A DNA stretch of 64,000 nucleotides from JADKCL01 sp031424495 (GTDB taxonomy: Bacteria > Bacteroidota > Bacteroidia > J057 > JADKCL01): positions 34,726 through 98,725 of the forward strand of contig JANPHP010000357.1 of the NCBI GenBank assembly GCA_031424495.1. The letters are read 5' to 3'. The notes under the pieces were generated by a model. The model had not been told where the DNA came from. It searched no databases and saw nothing but the letters and a program-made list of their open reading frames with translations. Both the position numbers and the translations under genes were made by a program. Of the stretch, positions 37,669-46,121 are shown one piece after another. The first letter of the stretch is position 1; each line of letters begins with the position of its first letter.

Positions 37669-38849
37669 ATGCAGTAAGAAAGCAAATTTTGATCGCGATC
37701 GATTGGTACCTGCCGGGCTACCGAGGCGGTGGGCCGATCACATCGGTAGCCAATCTCGTGGATGCACTCGGCGGCGAATACGACTTCTCCATCATCACCT
37801 CCGACCGCGACTATGCCCAAAAAGACGCCTATCCGGGCATCGAGGCCGATACTTGGGTCACACTCAGCCCGCATTGCCGCGTATGGTATTGCTCGGCAGA
37901 GGCGGGAAGCTATCGGCATTTCAGGCGGCTCATTGCAGACACAGAATATGACTTGCTGTATTTGCAAAGCATGTTTTCTTTGCGATTTACGATCTATCCC
38001 CTCTGGAATAGCCGATCCAATAAGCCTGAAGTGCCAGTATTGCTGGCTCCACGCGGCATGTTGCATGCTGGCGCGCTCAGTCTCAAGCCGTTGAAAAAGA
38101 AGCTGTTTTTGGCACTGCTGCGCATCACGGGCATCCACAAGCAACTGCGTTTTCAAGCAACGGATGAGCAGGAAATCATTGACATTCGACAAGTGTTCGG
38201 TGCAGATACGGCAGTGTTGCGTGCACCTAACTTGCCCAGCATGAAACAGACTGCTTGGGTGAGCATTCCCAAGGAACCTGGCGTGTTGCGGCTCGTTTTT
38301 TTGTCGCGGCTGACCGAGAAAAAGGGGCTACATTTTATTTTGGAGTGGCTGCGCGAGCAGCGAGCGAATGTGCAGCTCGACATCGTCGGCCCCGACGAAG
38401 AGCAAGGATATTGGCAACGCTGCGAACAACTGATCGCTGCATTGCCCCCGCATATACAGGTGCGCAAACATCCGCCCGCACCGCCTGAGGAGGCTGTAGC
38501 TTATTTGCAGGCTGCGCATTGCTTTGTGATGCCCACCCTAGGCGAGAACTTTGGGCACGCCATTTTTGAAGCCCTAGGTGTGGGCCGCCCAGTCCTCATC
38601 AGTGACCAAACGCCTTGGCGCGATTTGCAAGCAAGGCAATTGGGTTATGACATTCCCCTGAAAAACCAAAGGGAATACCATGATGCCTTGCAGCAGTTGG
38701 CGGCAATGGATCAAGTGGAATGGGATCGTTGGGCGCAAGCGGCTTGGACCTATGCGGCCGCCTTTATCGCCGACGGGAAGCTATTGGCCGAAAACGAGCA
38801 ACTATTGCAAGCAGCGATGCTGCCAGAGGCAAACAAGCCTCAAGTTTGA
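37665..38849 (+). CDS. Glycosyltransferase family 4
   Basis: 394 residues from the ATG at 37665, which overlaps the asnB-like stop as ATGA. It begins QILIAIDWYLPGYRGGGPITSV, with a Gly-Gly-Gly acceptor loop, and has LRLVFLSRLTEKKGLHFILEWL and the donor motif GENFGHAIFEALGVGRPV (E-x7-E). This WbdA/WcaC-like pattern is usual in exopolysaccharide clusters. It is the last gene of the continuous run that starts with the MBOAT gene. No terminator was seen in the 204 bases after it. Confidence 0.9.
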   Translation: MNAVRKQILIAIDWYLPGYRGGGPITSVANLVDALGGEYDFSIITSDRDYAQKDAYPGIEADTWVTLSPHCRVWYCSAEAGSYRHFRRLIADTEYDLLYLQSMFSLRFTIYPLWNSRSNKPEVPVLLAPRGMLHAGALSLKPLKKKLFLALLRITGIHKQLRFQATDEQEIIDIRQVFGADTAVLRAPNLPSMKQTAWVSIPKEPGVLRLVFLSRLTEKKGLHFILEWLREQRANVQLDIVGPDEEQGYWQRCEQLIAALPPHIQVRKHPPAPPEEAVAYLQAAHCFVMPTLGENFGHAIFEALGVGRPVLISDQTPWRDLQARQLGYDIPLKNQREYHDALQQLAAMDQVEWDRWAQAAWTYAAAFIADGKLLAENEQLLQAAMLPEANKPQV

Positions 38850-38990
38850 GGAATTCACGCTCTATCAGGGCCTTGTCTGAGCAGGAAGCAGTGTCGACTA
38901 CGGCATTTTGTGCAGGTACCCATTCACAAAATAATTCCTTTTGATGTTTTGTTAACATAGTTGGAAATGCATAACTTTAGTTTTCGCTGC

Positions 38991-39053
38991 GGATCTCCCG
39001 TGAAGCAGGTATCATAGGTTGGTAGGTTTTATTTCAGTAATAGGGATTTCGAG
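38991..39053 (+). promoter_or_regulatory. Leader shared with the next paralogue (copy A)
   Basis: The 63 bases before the ATG at 39054 share blocks with the 64 bases before the ATG at 40814: GGATCnnCnGTGAAGCA at the far end, then GGTAG and GTAAT near the start, at nearly equal spacing. This is a likely duplicated 5' untranslated or regulatory region of two paralogous genes. Confidence 0.5.
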
Positions 39054-40622
39054 ATGAAGCAAAAAATTACTTTTTGTGCTCTGTTTGGCTGTGCTATTTT
39101 TCTGTCTACATTTTGTAACCTTCAAGGTCAGAACGTCGGTATTGGCACGGCTGCTCCTTTGGATAAGCTCCATGTCGCAGGCAACGTACGCATCAATCCC
39201 CTCGCCGGGGTTGGCATACGCATGGTGGGTTCAGATGCCAATGGCACGCTCGTGAACATCGCTGCGGGCGCCAATGGACAAGTCCTGACACAGACAGGTG
39301 GCGGGCCTGCATGGCAAAATGCGAGCAATGACTGGACCGTCGTGGGAAATGCAGGCCTCAATGGCGGCACGACCGTGGTTGCGGGAACCAATTTCCTGGG
39401 TACCACAGACAATCAAAACCTTGATTTTCGCACGAATAATATTTTCCGGGGGCGCATCAGTAACCTCGGCGAATTCTTCATTGGCACCTTGAATACCGTG
39501 CTCACGGGCGATTTGATGAACGGCGTGGGCAACGTGACCTTCCCTTGGGCTGTAAATGGCTACACAGCCTTTGATGGCGCTGGCAGCTATGGCCAAGTGA
39601 CCTCAGGCGCGACCATCTTTGCAGGCGTACAAGGCGAATACAATGGCACCAATGCACAAGGTGCAGGCGTGAGAGGCCTCGCCCTGACGGCCACTGCAGG
39701 CACGTCATTCACGGCTCCGCACACAGGTGTGAGCGGGGGGGCCACTACCGCAGGTTCTTATAAATTTGGAACCTATGGATCGGGTGGGGCGTCTGCACGC
39801 TCAGGCGGTGTATTGGGGAATGACTTTGGCGTTGCGATGGGTGGCATCGGCTACTATTCTTCGGGCTTGCTCGACTATGCAGTCTACGGCTTTGGCTTGG
39901 CCCACGCAAACGGGGTTGCGGGCGGCCGTGCTGCCTCGGGGCAATTGCCTGCCACAGTGGGAATGGATCAACCCAATACCATGATCGGCCTCGGCATCTA
40001 TGGTGGTGTCATGGGCGGATGGGTCAAGGGCATGAAATATGGCATGCACGTGACAGGCGAACGCACGAGTTTGTATGTCGACGGGCCGACTTTCACCAAT
40101 CAGCCCATTCAGCAACTTGTCACCATGGACGATGGCAGCCGTGTAGCTACCTTCGTGCCATCATCTGCGACAGCCGACGTTTATGCACGCGGCAAATCCA
40201 AAATGGCTGCCGGGCAGACCTATATCGCATTTGAGGATCACTTCCTGCAAAGCATTGGCGATCCGCAAAACCTTGTCATTACGGTCACGCCTAGCGGCAA
40301 TTCAAACGGCGTATTTGTAGCATCCATCGATGCAAATGGCTTCTGGGTCAAGGAAAACAACAACGGAAGCTCCCATGTAGAACTCTCGTGGATCGCCATG
40401 GGACAACGCAAGGGCAGTGAGACGATCACCGCATCCCCAGAAATCCTTGACGCAGAGTTTGATCACCACATGCGGGCCATGATGCACAACGACATCTCTA
40501 CCGAGGAAAGTGGGGCTGTATGGTGGGACGGTACCCAAGTGCGTTTTGACACACCACCTGCAAAAGCACCATCCACTGAGCATCTTCAGTTGATGCGCCC
40601 GCAACCACTGAGCGGTAAATAA
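39054..40622 (+). CDS. NVGIGT-family secreted surface protein (paralogue 1)
   Basis: 522 residues with a signal peptide (LFGCAIFLSTFCNLQGQ). The mature N-terminus has the module QNVGIGTAAPLDKLHVAGNV, then PLAGVGIRMVGSDANGTL and GQVLTQTGGGPAWQNA, known from many Bacteroidota surface proteins and tail-fibre-like proteins. The middle is Gly/Ala/Thr-rich and beta-like, with a long series of GVxG phrases. The C-terminal part has ENNNGSSHVELSWIAMGQRK. No T9SS CTD was seen. It sits within the polysaccharide locus but has its own leader, shared with the next paralogue. A structural or adhesive surface role is inference. Confidence 0.8.
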   Translation: MKQKITFCALFGCAIFLSTFCNLQGQNVGIGTAAPLDKLHVAGNVRINPLAGVGIRMVGSDANGTLVNIAAGANGQVLTQTGGGPAWQNASNDWTVVGNAGLNGGTTVVAGTNFLGTTDNQNLDFRTNNIFRGRISNLGEFFIGTLNTVLTGDLMNGVGNVTFPWAVNGYTAFDGAGSYGQVTSGATIFAGVQGEYNGTNAQGAGVRGLALTATAGTSFTAPHTGVSGGATTAGSYKFGTYGSGGASARSGGVLGNDFGVAMGGIGYYSSGLLDYAVYGFGLAHANGVAGGRAASGQLPATVGMDQPNTMIGLGIYGGVMGGWVKGMKYGMHVTGERTSLYVDGPTFTNQPIQQLVTMDDGSRVATFVPSSATADVYARGKSKMAAGQTYIAFEDHFLQSIGDPQNLVITVTPSGNSNGVFVASIDANGFWVKENNNGSSHVELSWIAMGQRKGSETITASPEILDAEFDHHMRAMMHNDISTEESGAVWWDGTQVRFDTPPAKAPSTEHLQLMRPQPLSGK

Positions 40623-40650
40623 GCCTGCTCAATCGGCTCCGCAGAAACCA

Positions 40651-40684
40651 ATCGATACGGCGACCACAGGGTCGCCGTATCGAT
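40651..40684 (+). terminator. Strong hairpin after NVGIGT paralogue 1
   Basis: A perfect 15-bp stem (40651-40665 with 40670-40684) with a 4-nt loop lies 29 bases after the stop at 40622. It lacks a clear T-tract, so it may act as a terminator, an mRNA 3' stabiliser or a palindromic repeat. The hairpin itself is certain. Confidence 0.6.
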
Positions 40685-40749
40685 GTTGGGATACCTGTGT
40701 AAGAAAATAGGATAGTTTATCTCAATTCGCTAGCTTAGCATTCCGTTGT

Positions 40750-40813
40750 GGATCGTCTGTGAAGCAATGGCTTACAACTATTAGGTAGAAAATCGGTAAT
40801 CAATCGTATCGCG
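40750..40813 (+). promoter_or_regulatory. Leader shared with the previous paralogue (copy B)
   Basis: The block GGATCnnCnGTGAAGCA at 40750-40766 and the GGTAG and GTAAT blocks before the ATG at 40814 match copy A at 38991-39053, with one base difference in total spacing. Confidence 0.5.
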
Positions 40814-42406
40814 ATGAAGAACTCAAGGTTTTTGTTGGTGATGATGGCTTGCGCTGCTACACTTTCGGTGTCGGGCTTGCATGCCCAAAATGTGGGCATC
40901 GGTACCGCAACGCCTCTTGAAAGGCTCCATGTCGCGGGCAATGTACGCGTCAATCCACTCGCGGGCGTGGGCATACGGATGGTAGGTGCAGATGCAAGTG
41001 GCACGCTCGTGAACATTGCCGCCGGCACCAACGGTCAGGTTTTGACCCAAACGGTGGGCGGTCCCGCATGGCAAAACGCTGGGGGTGGTTGGCTCACGAC
41101 TGGTAATGCAGGCACTTTGCCCGCAGGCAACTTCATGGGCAGCACCGACAACGTCGACGTAGTTTTTCGCACCAACAATACCGAGACATTTCGCATGACC
41201 AATGGGCAGCGCGTCGGGATCGGTACGGCAGCGCCAGCACAAAAATTGGAAGTCTTTTCAGGAGCAGGAGACGCCATCTTTGGCCACAGCTCCAATGTGG
41301 GCGCCTTTTTGGGCTACGAAACGAACTTCAGCTTCGGCGTTCCCGTTCAAAACCTGCTTGGCGCAGGCGTTTGGGCGAGCAACCCTGCCGCAGGTTATAC
41401 TTCTGCCTTTGCCCAATCATCAGGCGCTGCCACAGTAGCCGCCAACATCTCCTACTCCAACGTCTGGATGGCCACCTACAATTATGTAGATAACTCCTCC
41501 ACGACCTATAATCCATCGGCGAGCTACAATCAGCTCAACGTGACGGGAGCAGCCTTGGGGGGAACACAAATTGGCCTTCGCGGTTGGAGTGAACGTGGTA
41601 CTACGGCTGGCAACCCAGGCTATACCGTCGGTGTGCAAGGCATCGCCGATGCACAATTTCAAGATGCCATCGGTGTACAGGGAATCTCTTTCAGCTCTTC
41701 TGGAGGCGTTAGTACGGGAGGATATTTTGAAGGCAACAACTATCTCGGCACAAACATCGCTTATGCTTATGTCGGAGGCTGGATCAATGGCGCAACTGCC
41801 CGCAAGATTGTGGGTACTGGTACGGTCTCCGAGATTGTGCCTACCCCCAACCATGGCCGCGTGACATTGACTTGCCCAGAATCACCCGAATATTGGTACC
41901 AAGATTACGGCAGCGTGAACCTTGTGAATGGCCAAGCGCATGTGGATCTGGATCCCATCACCGCCGAGATCGTCGTCGTCGATGCCAACAATCCCATTCG
42001 CGTGTTCACCACGCCCGTCAACATGCCCAACTTCAACGGCGTGACGATCATGAACCAAACGGCAACTGGCTTTGACTTGGTGGAATTGAATGGCGGCAAC
42101 CACAGCGGGCAGTTGCATTACCAATTGGTGATGAAACCCAAAACCAACTATGGAGAAGGGCGTTTCCCACAGGCACCTGGCCCTAGTTACGTCAAGGCTG
42201 GTCTTGAGCCTGCATCTGCCAAGGCCGCCAATCAGCCGACTTACAACAATGTATTCCATTGGCCCGCAGACAATGTACAATACGGCTACGACCCTGCCGA
42301 CATGGTGGGTCCCGGCGACAAAGTGCCCGCAGGACCCCATGCTGGCAAAATCAAAATCGCCAATGGCCAATACATGGATTACGTCCCTGTGAAAAAGCCA
42401 CTTTAA
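40814..42406 (+). CDS. NVGIGT-family secreted surface protein (paralogue 2)
   Basis: 530 residues with a signal peptide (LLVMMACAATLSVSGLHAQ). The N-terminal module is almost the same as in paralogue 1: QNVGIGTATPLERLHVAGNV, PLAGVGIRMVGADASGTL, GQVLTQTVGGPAWQNAG. A second short NGQRVGIGTAAPAQKLEVF module follows near residue 135. The central part diverges from paralogue 1. The C-terminal part carries TLTCPESPEYWYQDYGSVNL and a charged Lys/Pro-rich tail ending YMDYVPVKKPL. No catalytic motif was found. It is followed by a good terminator (42431-42470), so the leader and terminator make it a single-gene unit. Confidence 0.8.
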   Translation: MKNSRFLLVMMACAATLSVSGLHAQNVGIGTATPLERLHVAGNVRVNPLAGVGIRMVGADASGTLVNIAAGTNGQVLTQTVGGPAWQNAGGGWLTTGNAGTLPAGNFMGSTDNVDVVFRTNNTETFRMTNGQRVGIGTAAPAQKLEVFSGAGDAIFGHSSNVGAFLGYETNFSFGVPVQNLLGAGVWASNPAAGYTSAFAQSSGAATVAANISYSNVWMATYNYVDNSSTTYNPSASYNQLNVTGAALGGTQIGLRGWSERGTTAGNPGYTVGVQGIADAQFQDAIGVQGISFSSSGGVSTGGYFEGNNYLGTNIAYAYVGGWINGATARKIVGTGTVSEIVPTPNHGRVTLTCPESPEYWYQDYGSVNLVNGQAHVDLDPITAEIVVVDANNPIRVFTTPVNMPNFNGVTIMNQTATGFDLVELNGGNHSGQLHYQLVMKPKTNYGEGRFPQAPGPSYVKAGLEPASAKAANQPTYNNVFHWPADNVQYGYDPADMVGPGDKVPAGPHAGKIKIANGQYMDYVPVKKPL

Positions 42407-42430
42407 GCATCTATTGGCTCTAAAATATCG

Positions 42431-42470
42431 ATCCCCGTTCGGCTTTGTCGAGCGGGGATTTTGATTTTTG
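42431..42470 (+). terminator. Rho-independent terminator after NVGIGT paralogue 2
   Basis: A stem of about 12 bp with two or three G-U pairs (42431-42442 with 42448-42459) is followed by TTTTGATTTTT. It lies 25 bases after the stop at 42406 and is of textbook form. Confidence 0.85.
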
Positions 42471-42538
42471 TGAGGTGGGGCCATGATTTTGCAGCGAAGA
42501 AGAGCTAGACCTAGTTTTTTGCCTAAATTGGCGGCTGC

Positions 42539-43111
42539 ATGGATCCGCAGCAGCTCCCCAAGACCGATATCTCGCGCTTCAACAACGATTGGTTTGATGA
42601 GGGGGCCGGCAAATTCAAGTGGATGCTTTGGTTCATTGCAAATGGGCTTTTTGTACTCAATCCGCTCAATCCCTTCAATGCCCTCCGAAAAATGGTTTTG
42701 CGCGCATTTGGGGCCAAGATCGGCAAGGGCGTGATCCTCAAACACCGCGTCAATGTAAAATTCCCATGGAACCTCACGATCGGGGACTATTGCTGGATCG
42801 GCGAGGCCGTCTGGATCGAAAACCAAGGCAAGGTCACCATCGGCAACAATTGCTGCCTGTCGCAAGGCGTAGTCCTCATGACAGGCAATCACGACTATAA
42901 AAAAGTGACTTTTGATCTGATCGTGAAGCCGATCACCCTGCAAGACGGTGTGTGGCTCGGGGCAAGCGCCATCGTGACGCAGGGGGTGACCTGTCACAGC
43001 CACGCCGTGCTCGGGGTCGGCGCGGTCGCCAACCGCGACCTTGAGGCCTATACGATCTACGCTGGCAATCCTTGTGTCGAGATTCGCAAACGCATGATGA
43101 CTGCCGAATGA
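42539..43111 (+). CDS. WcaF-like acetyltransferase (left-handed beta-helix)
   Basis: 190 residues with hexapeptide repeats (IGKGVILKHRVNVKF, IGDYCWIGEAVWI, IGNNCCLSQGVVL, ASAIVTQGVTCHSHAVLGVGAVA). The N-terminal FNNDWFDEGAGKFKWMLW and the catalytic-type His in TGNHDYKK match the colanic acid WcaF/NodL-like group. It probably O-acetylates a sugar of the exported polysaccharide using acetyl-CoA in the cytoplasm. Its stop overlaps the GT2 start (ATGA at 43108-43111). Confidence 0.9.
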   Translation: MDPQQLPKTDISRFNNDWFDEGAGKFKWMLWFIANGLFVLNPLNPFNALRKMVLRAFGAKIGKGVILKHRVNVKFPWNLTIGDYCWIGEAVWIENQGKVTIGNNCCLSQGVVLMTGNHDYKKVTFDLIVKPITLQDGVWLGASAIVTQGVTCHSHAVLGVGAVANRDLEAYTIYAGNPCVEIRKRMMTAE

Positions 43112-43869
43112 AGATCAGCATCGTCACCGTCGTGTACAACGGCGCCGCCACCATCGCATCGGCGGTGGACTCTGTGCTCGCACAGGACCACCCTGATGTC
43201 GAATACATTGTGATCGACGGCGGCAGCAAAGACGATACCGTGAAGATCTTGCAAAGCTATGGCGATAAAATCGCTGTGCTTGTTTCCGAACCCGACAAAG
43301 GCATCTACGATGCCATGAACAAGGGTGTCGCCCGCGCCACCGGCGATGTGGTCGGCATCTTGAATGCCGATGATTTTTACACCAGTAGCGACGTCCTCTC
43401 GGCCGTCGCAAGGCAATTGACAGAGAGCCAAGCCGATGCCCTCATCGGCGACCTGATCTTTGTGCAGCCCGATCGGCTCGATCATGTCGTGCGCTATTAC
43501 AGCTCCAAAGGATTTAACATTCGCAAATTTGAGCGCGGCGACCTGCCGCCGCATCCCACCTTTTTTGTGCGGCGCAAGCACTATGAGCAACTCGGTAATT
43601 TCGACACCCAATACCGCATGACCGCCGATTTTGACCTCATGTTGCGCTTCTTGTACATCGCCAAGATCAGCTATACCTATTTGCCCAAGGTCATGGTGAC
43701 CATGCGCACGGGGGGCATCACCAACCAAGGGTTCAAAAGCAAGATCAAGCTCAACCGCGAGATCATGCATTCCATGCGCAAAAACGGATTGCCCGCCAGT
43801 GTATTCAGGGTCTACGCCAAGTATTTCACCAAGATTTTCCAACTAATCCGCCGCCCCAAGCAGAATTGA
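43108..43869 (+). CDS. Glycosyltransferase family 2 (WcaE-like)
   Basis: 253 residues from the ATG at 43108, which overlaps the WcaF-like stop. It begins MKISIVTVVYNGAATI and has YIVIDGGSKDDT and ILNADD, the GT-A nucleotide-sugar and metal-binding motifs, as in WcaE-type enzymes. DKGIYDAMNKGV is typical of this subgroup. It transfers one sugar during repeat-unit assembly. The terminal codons CAG AAT TGA are also the first unit of the repeat field that follows. Confidence 0.9.
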   Translation: MKISIVTVVYNGAATIASAVDSVLAQDHPDVEYIVIDGGSKDDTVKILQSYGDKIAVLVSEPDKGIYDAMNKGVARATGDVVGILNADDFYTSSDVLSAVARQLTESQADALIGDLIFVQPDRLDHVVRYYSSKGFNIRKFERGDLPPHPTFFVRRKHYEQLGNFDTQYRMTADFDLMLRFLYIAKISYTYLPKVMVTMRTGGITNQGFKSKIKLNREIMHSMRKNGLPASVFRVYAKYFTKIFQLIRRPKQN

Positions 43870-44222
43870 GCAGAATTGAGCAGAATTTACAGAATTTCTA
43901 GAATCAAGATTGCTGTTGAATGCGGAGCAGTATATACAGAATTAGCAGAATTTCCGGAATTTGGGCTGCTGTAGAGCTGCAGGAGATGTGTGTACGAGAA
44001 AGTTCAGTCCAGCATGCAGCAGCAAGATACATTCTGCTCATCCTGTAAATCCGGTAAATTCTGATTCAGACCATCCAGCACCCATTGCGATTCTGCCCAT
44101 TATGTAAATCCTGTAAATTCTGATCCAGACAATTCAACGCACAATGCAATTCCTCCAATTCTGTAAATCCTGCTCCTGATTCACCACCCCTTGTGATTCC
44201 TCCAATTCTGTAAATTCTGCTC
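43861..44222. repeat. AGAATT/ATTCTG repeat field with 17-bp inverted ends
   Basis: A gene-free field of about 360 bases. The left part has GAGCAGAATT direct units and CAGAATTTACAGAATTTC. The right part has the opposite orientation, ATTCTGTAAAT(C/T)CTG, several times. The 17 bases at 43880-43896 recur as an exact reverse complement at 44204-44220. No open gene, terminator with T-tract or transposase is present. Degenerate repeats of this type are scattered in Bacteroidota genomes; function is unknown. With the flanks it fills the whole 43870-44289 gap. Confidence 0.8.
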
Positions 44223-44289
44223 CTTGCTGACAACTATCATTTGTTAGGCTGAGAATTTCCCGAAATTTGCGTCTTAATTTTGAAGGTAG

Positions 44290-45603
44290 ATGAAAATCCA
44301 AACGGTAGGCCATGCGTGCATGGTCATACGAGACGACGACGGCAGTCCTATTTTGATCACCGACCCTTGGCTGGTGGGTTCGGCTTATTGGCGTAGTTGG
44401 TGGTTGCAAAACTACCCCAAACCCGAGGAATTGGACGATTTGGCCAAAACGCAGTTCGTTTACATCACCCACGAACATGGAGACCATTTTCATCCAGCCA
44501 GCATTCGCAGGCTCGGGCAGGGGCCCACGTATGTCGCGCCCGCGCTCCCGCAAGAGCAGATGGCAAAATACCTCGGCCGAATCGGCCACAAGACGCTGGT
44601 CCTAGAGCCCCTGCAATGGCATCAGCTGCATCCCAAGGTCGCCGTACTGAGCATTCCCCTGCCCAACGACGACTCGGTACTGCTTGTGGACACCCCCACG
44701 GCCTTCATCGTGAACCTCAACGACAGCAAGCCGATGACCTATCAGCTCAAGCGTGTGCGCCAATACATCGACGCGCATGCGGGCAGCAAAAAGATCGTTT
44801 TGCTCAGCAGCTACTCCCCTGCCAGCCCCGTCAATAGCTTTCGCAAAGACAGCAAGATCGTGAGCATGAAAGACAAGCGGGAATATGTCGCCCGTTGTTG
44901 CGTGCTCAGCGAAACGCTCAGGGCCGACTTTTTCATGCCCTTTGCCAGCCAGATCATCTTGTACCGCCAAGATTCCAAATGGGCCAACCCCTACCGCGTG
45001 AGCACCGACGACTTGCGTGAAAACTGGACAGCCAAGGCCACCACGCTGTGCATGCCCTATTCGACCATCGACTTGGAGGCTTTCACGCACCATGCCGTGC
45101 CCGAGGCCGACTACTACCGCAACGAAGAAGACATCCTACAAAAGGTCGCCGCGCAAGAGGCGATGGAGAAGGAAGTCGTCTTCAGTGCCGAGGACCGCGA
45201 AAACCTGCGCAAAAAGCTGCGTTTCAGCCGGCTCATCATGCCGCTGCTGTTCAGGAAAGGTATTGGCTTTCATGTGGATGGGCAAGAATTCACCTTCAAG
45301 CCTTGGGGCGGCAAAATGGTGGAGGGCATCCAAAACCCCAGCTTCTCGCTGATGATGCCAGGGCAGGCGCTGATCGACTGCCACAAAACCGGCCACTTTG
45401 CCGACTTGGGCATCACCATGTTCACGCTCATCATCCTCAACGGCAAGACCAATCCAAAAATGGTCTACCTGTTTTTTCTCTTAATCGGGTTGCACGACTA
45501 CCACCACTGGTGGAGCTGGGGCAATCTCTGGAAATGGTTTCGCACCAGCCTGCGGCTCAATCGCTGGAAGATACCAGCGAGGAGTGTCAGTGTGAGTGTG
45601 TAG
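44290..45603 (+). CDS. Metallo-beta-lactamase-fold hydrolase (UlaG-like)
   Basis: 437 residues. MKIQTVGHACMVIRDDDG is the first strand pair of the fold. The zinc motif HxHxDH is present as THEHGDHFHP near residue 62, followed by a second strand LVDTPTAFIVNLND. The C-terminal 200 residues are long, with a Trp-rich HDYHHWWSWGNLWKWF tail. The family includes UlaG-like lactonases and the iron-sulfur-free relatives of CMP-Neu5Ac hydroxylase; the substrate is unknown. It lies at the end of the polysaccharide region but is separated by the repeat field, so the link is inference. The last codons (SVSVSV) run into a GTGTGA-type simple repeat. Confidence 0.8.
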   Translation: MKIQTVGHACMVIRDDDGSPILITDPWLVGSAYWRSWWLQNYPKPEELDDLAKTQFVYITHEHGDHFHPASIRRLGQGPTYVAPALPQEQMAKYLGRIGHKTLVLEPLQWHQLHPKVAVLSIPLPNDDSVLLVDTPTAFIVNLNDSKPMTYQLKRVRQYIDAHAGSKKIVLLSSYSPASPVNSFRKDSKIVSMKDKREYVARCCVLSETLRADFFMPFASQIILYRQDSKWANPYRVSTDDLRENWTAKATTLCMPYSTIDLEAFTHHAVPEADYYRNEEDILQKVAAQEAMEKEVVFSAEDRENLRKKLRFSRLIMPLLFRKGIGFHVDGQEFTFKPWGGKMVEGIQNPSFSLMMPGQALIDCHKTGHFADLGITMFTLIILNGKTNPKMVYLFFLLIGLHDYHHWWSWGNLWKWFRTSLRLNRWKIPARSVSVSV

Positions 45604-45730
45604 TGTGAGTGAGGAGGAAACGGTCCGTTCACTTTGCTTAATTGAGCAAATGACCCCATTTTGTATTATCATTGCGCCCGTTGGTGCGTGATCCAACGTG
45701 TACTACTGCATTTACCCTGAAAATTCAGCT

Positions 45731-46081
45731 ATGGCTACCGCCCCCATCCAGAACCAAGAGATCCAAAACCATGCATTTCTCCAAGAAATGTATGCCGACA
45801 ACAAGTATCCGCGGCACCTGGTCGACAAGGCCAAAGCCATCATCATGGACCTCTGTCACAAGCTGGAAACCCGTGAGCCCAAGCTGCTCTCCGAACTCTA
45901 TGACCTGACACACCGCGCGACCGACAGCCTCAACGATCTCCAAGACGAGTTCAAGGCCAAGCGCAGCAAGTTTGACGCGGTCGCCGGCAAAAACATCAAC
46001 GATGACATCGCATTTATCGTGAGCACTTATGGCTATTTCGAGGCGGATGAAGAGGAATTGACGGGGCCGAAGGAGTGGTAG
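45731..46081 (+). CDS. DUF5713 family protein
   Basis: 116 residues from the ATG at 45731. FLQEMYADNKYPRHLVDKAK, LYDLTHRATDSLNDLQDEF and the final YGYFEADEEELTG match the DUF5713 consensus as I recall it. It has no signal peptide or membrane segment, is mostly helical and acidic, and its function is unknown. The 127 bases before it hold no strong promoter that I could see. It converges on the next gene with a 40-base gap and no clear terminator. Confidence 0.75.
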   Translation: MATAPIQNQEIQNHAFLQEMYADNKYPRHLVDKAKAIIMDLCHKLETREPKLLSELYDLTHRATDSLNDLQDEFKAKRSKFDAVAGKNINDDIAFIVSTYGYFEADEEELTGPKEW

Positions 46082-46121
46082 GCTGCGATCATCGGTAAAT
46101 GGCCCTCCATTCCGAACTTTC

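Noticed and set aside
41882..43003. Minus-strand 373-codon open frame across two genes
   Set aside because: Antisense to NVGIGT paralogue 2 and the WcaF-like gene, and crosses a clear plus-strand terminator.
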